Positions 4,503 through 7,493 of a stretch of 7,493 nt of DNA are shown piece after piece. A program made the translations under genes and the position numbers. Each line of letters opens with the position of its first letter. The first letter of the stretch is position 1. This stretch comes from Azorhizobium sp943369575 (GTDB lineage Bacteria; Pseudomonadota; Alphaproteobacteria; Rhizobiales; Xanthobacteraceae). Under the pieces are notes generated by a model. The model made no database searches. It was given only the letters and a program-made list of their open reading frames with translations, and was not told the DNA's origin. The stretch is from the NCBI GenBank assembly GCA_943369575.1, contig CALRNP020000257.1:1-7493 (forward strand), given 5' to 3'.

Positions 4503-6821
4503 CTAAGGCGCCGCCGGTCCCCGCAGCAGGCGCAGGGCGTTCAGCGTGACCAGCACGGTTGCGCCCGTATCCGCCAGGATCGCCGGCCACAGCCCGGTGA
4601 TGCCGACCACGGTGGTGACCAGGAACACCGCCTTCAAGCCGAGCGCGATGGTCAGGTTCTGCCAGATGTTGCCCATGGTCCGCTTCGACAGCGCCACCAG
4701 GGCCGCCACGTCCCCCACCCGCCCGTGCAGGATGGCGGCATCGGCGGTCTCCAGCGCCACATCGGTGCCGCCGCCCATGGCAATGCCGATGTCCGCCGCC
4801 GCCAAGGCCGGGGCATCATTGATGCCGTCGCCCACCTTGGCCACCACGAAGCCCTGCGCCCGCAGTTCGCTGACGATGCGCTGCTTGTCCTGCGGCAGCA
4901 GCTCGGCCCGCACCTCAATGCCCAGATCGCGCCCCACCCCTTCGGCGGTCCGGCGGTTGTCGCCGGTGAGCATGACGGTCTTGATCCCCATGGCCGCCAG
5001 CGCCTTGAGGCCCTGCGCCGCATCGGGCCGTGGCTCGTCGCGCATGGCGAGGGCACCAGCGGCCCGGCCGTCGGCGATCAGCACCGACACCGTCTTGCCC
5101 TGGTCGCTCAGCGCCTCCAGTTGCGCCCATTGCGCGGTGGTGAGCGGGGCACGCTCGTGCGCCGCCGCCGCCGAGCCGAGGAACACCTCGACCCCGCCCA
5201 CCCTGGCGGTCACGCCCTTGCCGGCGATGGCGGCGCCATCGCTCGCCGCGACCGGCACCACGCCATCCGCTTCCGCCCGACCCAGGATCGCCTTGGCGAG
5301 GGGATGGCTGGAGCCCGCTTCCACGGCGGCGGCGAGCGCCAGCACCTGCGAGGCATCGCGGTCGAAGGCCAGCACGTCAGTCACCTGCGGCTTGCCTTCG
5401 GTGAGCGTGCCGGTCTTGTCGAAGCACACGGCGGAGATCTTGCCCGCCCCTTCCAGAACGGCGCCGCCCTTCAGCAGCAGGCCGCGCCGGGCGCCGCTGG
5501 AGAGGCCGGCGGCGATGGCGGCCGGGGTCGAGATCACCAGAGCACAGGGACAGCCGATCAGCAGGATGGCCAGGCCCTTGTAGATCCATTCCTCCCAGCC
5601 GCCGCCGAACAGCAGCGGCGGTACCACCGCAACCAAAGCGGCCACCACCACCACGGCGGGGGTGTAATAGCGCGAGAAGCGATCAATGAAGCGCTCGGTG
5701 GGCGCCTTGGATTCCTGCGCTTCCTCCACCAGCTTGACGATGCGGGCGATGGTATTGTCGGCGGCCGCGGCGCTCACACGCACCCGCAGCGCCGCTTCGC
5801 CATTCACCGTCCCGGCGAACACCGGCGCATCGACGCTCTTGCGCACCGGCGTGCTCTCGCCGGTCACCGGCGCTTCGTCGATGGCGCTATCGCCGGACAG
5901 GATGATGCCATCGGCAGGCAGGCGATCGCCGGGACGGACCAGGATGATATCGCCCACCGCCAGACGCTCCGCCGGCACCTCGCGGGTGCGCCCGCTTTGC
6001 TCCTGCAGCGCGGTCTTGGGCACCAGCTGCGTCAGCGCCTGGATGCTCGCCCGCGCCCGGCCTGCCGCGAAGCCTTCGAGCCACTCGCCCACCAGGAATA
6101 GGAACACCACCGCCGCCGCTTCCTCGGCGGCGCCGATGCAGATGGCACCGACGGCGGCGATGGTCATCAAGGTCTCGATGGTGAAGGGCATGCCGTTGAT
6201 GCCGGCCATCACCGCCCGCCGGGCGATCGGCACCAAGCCGATCAGCATGGCCAGGGTGAAGGCCCAGGGCCCGAGCGCCGGAAACACCCAGTCCACGGCG
6301 AAGGCGGCCGCCACCGCCACACCGCAGATGATGGTGGTGCGCGCCTTGGCCGACATCCACCACGGCCGGTCGGCCGAGGCCGCGCTCTCGGCCGCCGTCA
6401 GCGGCGGAGGATCGGAAGCGGGGCCGTGGTGGTGGCCGGCGTGATCGTGCCCTGCGTGATCGTGATGCGCATGGTCAGGATGGGCGCCGCCATGTGCCTG
6501 GTCGTGGTCATGCGCGTGGTCGTGGTTGCGCCCATGACCCGAGCAACAGGACGCCTGCGCGCAAACAGCGGCAGCGGGGGCGGCGCCGGACGCGGGCCGC
6601 TCCAGCGGCTGCACACCATAGCCGAGGCCGGCGATGGTCTTGCGCAAGGCGGCGAGATCGGTGCCAGGCCCGTGGTGAACGGTCATGGTGCCGGCGGTCA
6701 CCGATACGGCAATGTCCTCCACGCCCGCAGCCCGCCGCGCCACAGCGTCGATCTTCATGGCGCAGGAGGCGCAGTCCATGCCGGTGACCCGGAAACGGCT
6801 CTGCATCGACGGCGCATTCAT
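4503..6821 (-). CDS. zntA: Zn/Cd/Pb-exporting P1B-type ATPase (ZntA/CadA type)
   Basis: Encodes 772 residues, an inner-membrane pump that exports Zn2+, Cd2+ or Pb2+ using ATP. An N-terminal heavy-metal-associated domain (about 8-72) carries GMDCASC with Cys17 and Cys20. A linker follows with Cys87, Cys92 and Cys93 and a His-rich stretch (16 His in residues 96-132). The catalytic core is complete: TGES at 320-323, CPC membrane metal site at 424-426, phosphorylated Asp468 in DKTGT, the P1B His-Pro pair at 506-507, and GDGIND at 664-669. Lys730 and Asp751 in the last membrane segments keep the same 21-residue spacing as the paired Lys and Asp of E. coli ZntA, which marks the Zn/Cd/Pb group rather than copper pumps. 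ATG 6821 is chosen because AGGGA lies 5 bases upstream and the metal domain starts at once; the frame runs further upstream through the operator. It is divergent from its probable regulator and controlled by a MerR-type promoter. Confidence 0.96.
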   Translation of the reverse strand: MNAPSMQSRFRVTGMDCASCAMKIDAVARRAAGVEDIAVSVTAGTMTVHHGPGTDLAALRKTIAGLGYGVQPLERPASGAAPAAAVCAQASCCSGHGRNHDHAHDHDQAHGGAHPDHAHHDHAGHDHAGHHHGPASDPPPLTAAESAASADRPWWMSAKARTTIICGVAVAAAFAVDWVFPALGPWAFTLAMLIGLVPIARRAVMAGINGMPFTIETLMTIAAVGAICIGAAEEAAAVVFLFLVGEWLEGFAAGRARASIQALTQLVPKTALQEQSGRTREVPAERLAVGDIILVRPGDRLPADGIILSGDSAIDEAPVTGESTPVRKSVDAPVFAGTVNGEAALRVRVSAAAADNTIARIVKLVEEAQESKAPTERFIDRFSRYYTPAVVVVAALVAVVPPLLFGGGWEEWIYKGLAILLIGCPCALVISTPAAIAAGLSSGARRGLLLKGGAVLEGAGKISAVCFDKTGTLTEGKPQVTDVLAFDRDASQVLALAAAVEAGSSHPLAKAILGRAEADGVVPVAASDGAAIAGKGVTARVGGVEVFLGSAAAAHERAPLTTAQWAQLEALSDQGKTVSVLIADGRAAGALAMRDEPRPDAAQGLKALAAMGIKTVMLTGDNRRTAEGVGRDLGIEVRAELLPQDKQRIVSELRAQGFVVAKVGDGINDAPALAAADIGIAMGGGTDVALETADAAILHGRVGDVAALVALSKRTMGNIWQNLTIALGLKAVFLVTTVVGITGLWPAILADTGATVLVTLNALRLLRGPAAP

Positions 6822-6849
6822 GATGGTCCCTTTCAAATTCCGTAAAGGG

Positions 6850-6880
6850 ACCCTAGATCCTCTAGCCACTAGAGGAGCAA
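6850..6880 (-). promoter_or_regulatory. MerR-type metal-responsive promoter of the P-type ATPase gene
   Basis: On the minus strand TTGCTC (-35, 6875-6880) and TAGGGT (-10, 6850-6855) are separated by exactly 19 bases (6856-6874), the overlong spacer typical of promoters activated by MerR-family proteins. The spacer holds a dyad with arms CCTCTAG (6859-6865 on plus) and CTAGAGG (6869-6875), 3 bases apart, similar in layout to PbrR and CadR operators. The known mechanism is that the metal-loaded dimer underwinds the DNA so both hexamers can contact RNA polymerase. The transcript would begin close to 6843, leaving a leader of about 20 bases. Confidence 0.88.
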
Positions 6881-6885
6881 GCGGC

Positions 6886-7317
6886 ATGTTTCAGGGCATT
6901 TCCATCAGCCAGGCGGCGCGCGCCAGTGGCGTGAAAGCGCCCACCATCCGCTTCTATGAGCAGATCGGCCTGCTGCCGCCGCCGCCGCGCACCGAAGGCA
7001 ACCGGCGCCATTACAGCGACGCCGACGTGCGGCGGCTGGCCTTCATCCGCCACGCCCGCGAGCTTGGATTCGAGATCGACGCCATCCGCACGCTGCTGCA
7101 GCTCCAGGATCAGCCGGAGCAGCCCTGCGAGGCCGCCGATGAGATCGCCCGCGCCCATTTGGATGAGGTGGAACGCAAGATCGCCAGCCTCACCGCATTG
7201 CGCAAGGAGCTGGAGCGGATGGTGGCCGGCTGCGCCCATGGCAAGGTGGCGGAGTGCCGGGTGATCGAACTTCTCGCCGACCACGGCGCCTGCCGTCACC
7301 ACCATCGACCGGCCTGA
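6886..7317 (+). CDS. MerR-family Zn/Cd/Pb-responsive regulator (ZntR/CadR/PbrR-like)
   Basis: Encodes 143 residues. The winged-helix DNA-binding domain covers about 5-70, with ISQAARASGVKAPTIRFYEQ at 7-26, GLLPPPPR, then NRRHY at 39-43. A dimerisation coiled coil follows (about 85-115), then the metal-binding loop. Cys81, Cys116 and Cys124 match the three-Cys pattern of divalent-metal sensors; the 35-residue gap between the first two is that of CadR (Cys77/Cys112). The C-terminus HGACRHHHRPA adds Cys136 and a His cluster, as in some CadR and ZntR proteins. It should hold the divergent ATPase promoter silent without metal and activate it when metal binds. ATG 6886 is chosen for AGAGGAG 8 bases upstream; the ribosome-binding site overlaps its own operator. 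The exact metal cannot be fixed from sequence, so no symbol is given. Confidence 0.93.
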   Translation: MFQGISISQAARASGVKAPTIRFYEQIGLLPPPPRTEGNRRHYSDADVRRLAFIRHARELGFEIDAIRTLLQLQDQPEQPCEAADEIARAHLDEVERKIASLTALRKELERMVAGCAHGKVAECRVIELLADHGACRHHHRPA

Positions 7318-7334
7318 GAACACCCTGCGCATGG

Positions 7335-7351
7335 GCAGGCCCGCAGCCTGC
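7335..7351 (+). terminator. GC hairpin after the MerR-family gene, possible weak terminator
   Basis: GCAGGC (7335-7340) and GCCTGC (7346-7351) form a perfect 6-bp stem with a 5-base loop, 18 bases after the regulator's stop codon. No T-run follows, so termination by this alone is uncertain. Confidence 0.35.
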
Positions 7352-7354
7352 GAT

Positions 7355-7405
7355 TGCCGTAAAGGCAGCGGCGGACCAACGCCTCCGCCTGCCGCAAAGG
7401 CAGCG
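7355..7405. repeat. Pair of near-identical 16-bp repeats forming nested hairpins
   Basis: TGCCGTAAAGGCAGCG (7355-7370) and TGCCGCAAAGGCAGCG (7390-7405) differ at one base and start 35 bp apart. Each contains TGCC-N5-GGCA, a small hairpin. Between them GGCGGA (7370-7375) pairs with TCCGCC (7384-7389), and the flanking GGCA (7364-7367) and TGCC (7390-7393) extend that stem with a 2-base bulge, so the two repeats can also pair with each other. This looks like a short extragenic palindromic element or structured 3' end. No gene is seen in 7318-7493. Confidence 0.6.
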
Positions 7406-7460
7406 CCAGAACCCGCTCAGGTTGCAGTGGATGAAATGCGAACGTCAACGCAAGGCGTTC

Positions 7461-7492
7461 TTGACAGGCCCCGCAAAGCCCCTCACTCTAAT
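7461..7492 (+). promoter_or_regulatory. Promoter-like element at the right edge
   Basis: TTGACA (7461-7466) is a perfect -35 hexamer and TCTAAT (7487-7492) a reasonable -10, but they are 20 bases apart, longer than the usual 16-18. An inverted repeat GAACG-N11-CGTTC (7440-7460) abuts the -35. If real, it drives a plus-strand gene beyond the window. The sequence ends too soon to decide. Confidence 0.35.
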
Positions 7493-7493
7493 A

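Noticed and set aside
3969..6101. A 710-codon open frame on the plus strand, antisense to the P-type ATPase gene
   Set aside because: It has no recognisable domain, is Arg/His/Gly-rich low complexity, and overlaps a gene with complete catalytic motifs on the other strand; long antisense frames are expected at this GC content.
6425..6536. Repetitive GTGATCGTG/GTGGTCATG-like DNA that could be mistaken for a repeat array
   Set aside because: The repetition comes from His and Asp codons of the His-rich linker in the ATPase gene; there is no CRISPR-like spacing.
1..7493. Mobile elements, tRNA/rRNA genes, CRISPR arrays
   Set aside because: I found no transposase or integrase sequence, no terminal inverted repeats with target duplications, no cloverleaf-like tRNA sequence and no regularly spaced direct repeats.

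Overview
The window is GC-rich, densely packed, and uses GC-ending codons throughout. The gene families, leader-rich periplasmic proteins and promoter style fit an alphaproteobacterium, probably of the Hyphomicrobiales, though no taxonomic marker is present to prove this. It holds seven complete protein genes and one gene cut by the left edge. There are no RNA genes, insertion sequences or CRISPR arrays.

Positions 1-3045 (minus strand) form an apparent operon. In transcription order it encodes a periplasmic substrate-binding protein with a Tat-like signal peptide, an ABC ATPase and an inner-membrane permease, together a NitT/TauT/SsuABC-type importer. The last visible gene is the N-terminus of an IlvD/Edd-family Fe-S dehydratase, which runs off the left edge. 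A perfect 10-bp GC hairpin lies between the binding-protein and ATPase genes. Divergent to this operon, at 3311-4012 (plus strand), is a GntR regulator with an FCD ligand domain. The 265-bp gap between them contains a perfect 12-bp palindrome, CTAATGCATTAG, and a second inverted repeat, both good operator candidates. The arrangement reads as a regulated uptake-and-catabolism locus for an organic acid or sugar acid. The substrate cannot be read from the sequence.

Positions 4035-4364 (minus strand) encode a small protein with Pro directly after the initiator Met, probably of the tautomerase superfamily. It converges on the GntR gene.

Positions 4503-7317 are a heavy-metal resistance module: a ZntA/CadA-type P1B-ATPase (minus strand) divergent from a MerR-family Zn/Cd/Pb sensor (plus strand). 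The 64-bp gap holds a textbook MerR-type promoter for the ATPase, with a 19-bp spacer and a 7-3-7 dyad. The sensor should twist this promoter into activity when metal binds, and the ATPase then exports the metal. The ATPase has an unusually His-rich linker after its metal-binding domain.

Positions 7318-7493 hold no gene. They contain a cluster of short GC hairpins, including two near-identical 16-bp repeats, and a TTGACA promoter-like element at the very end that points out of the window.
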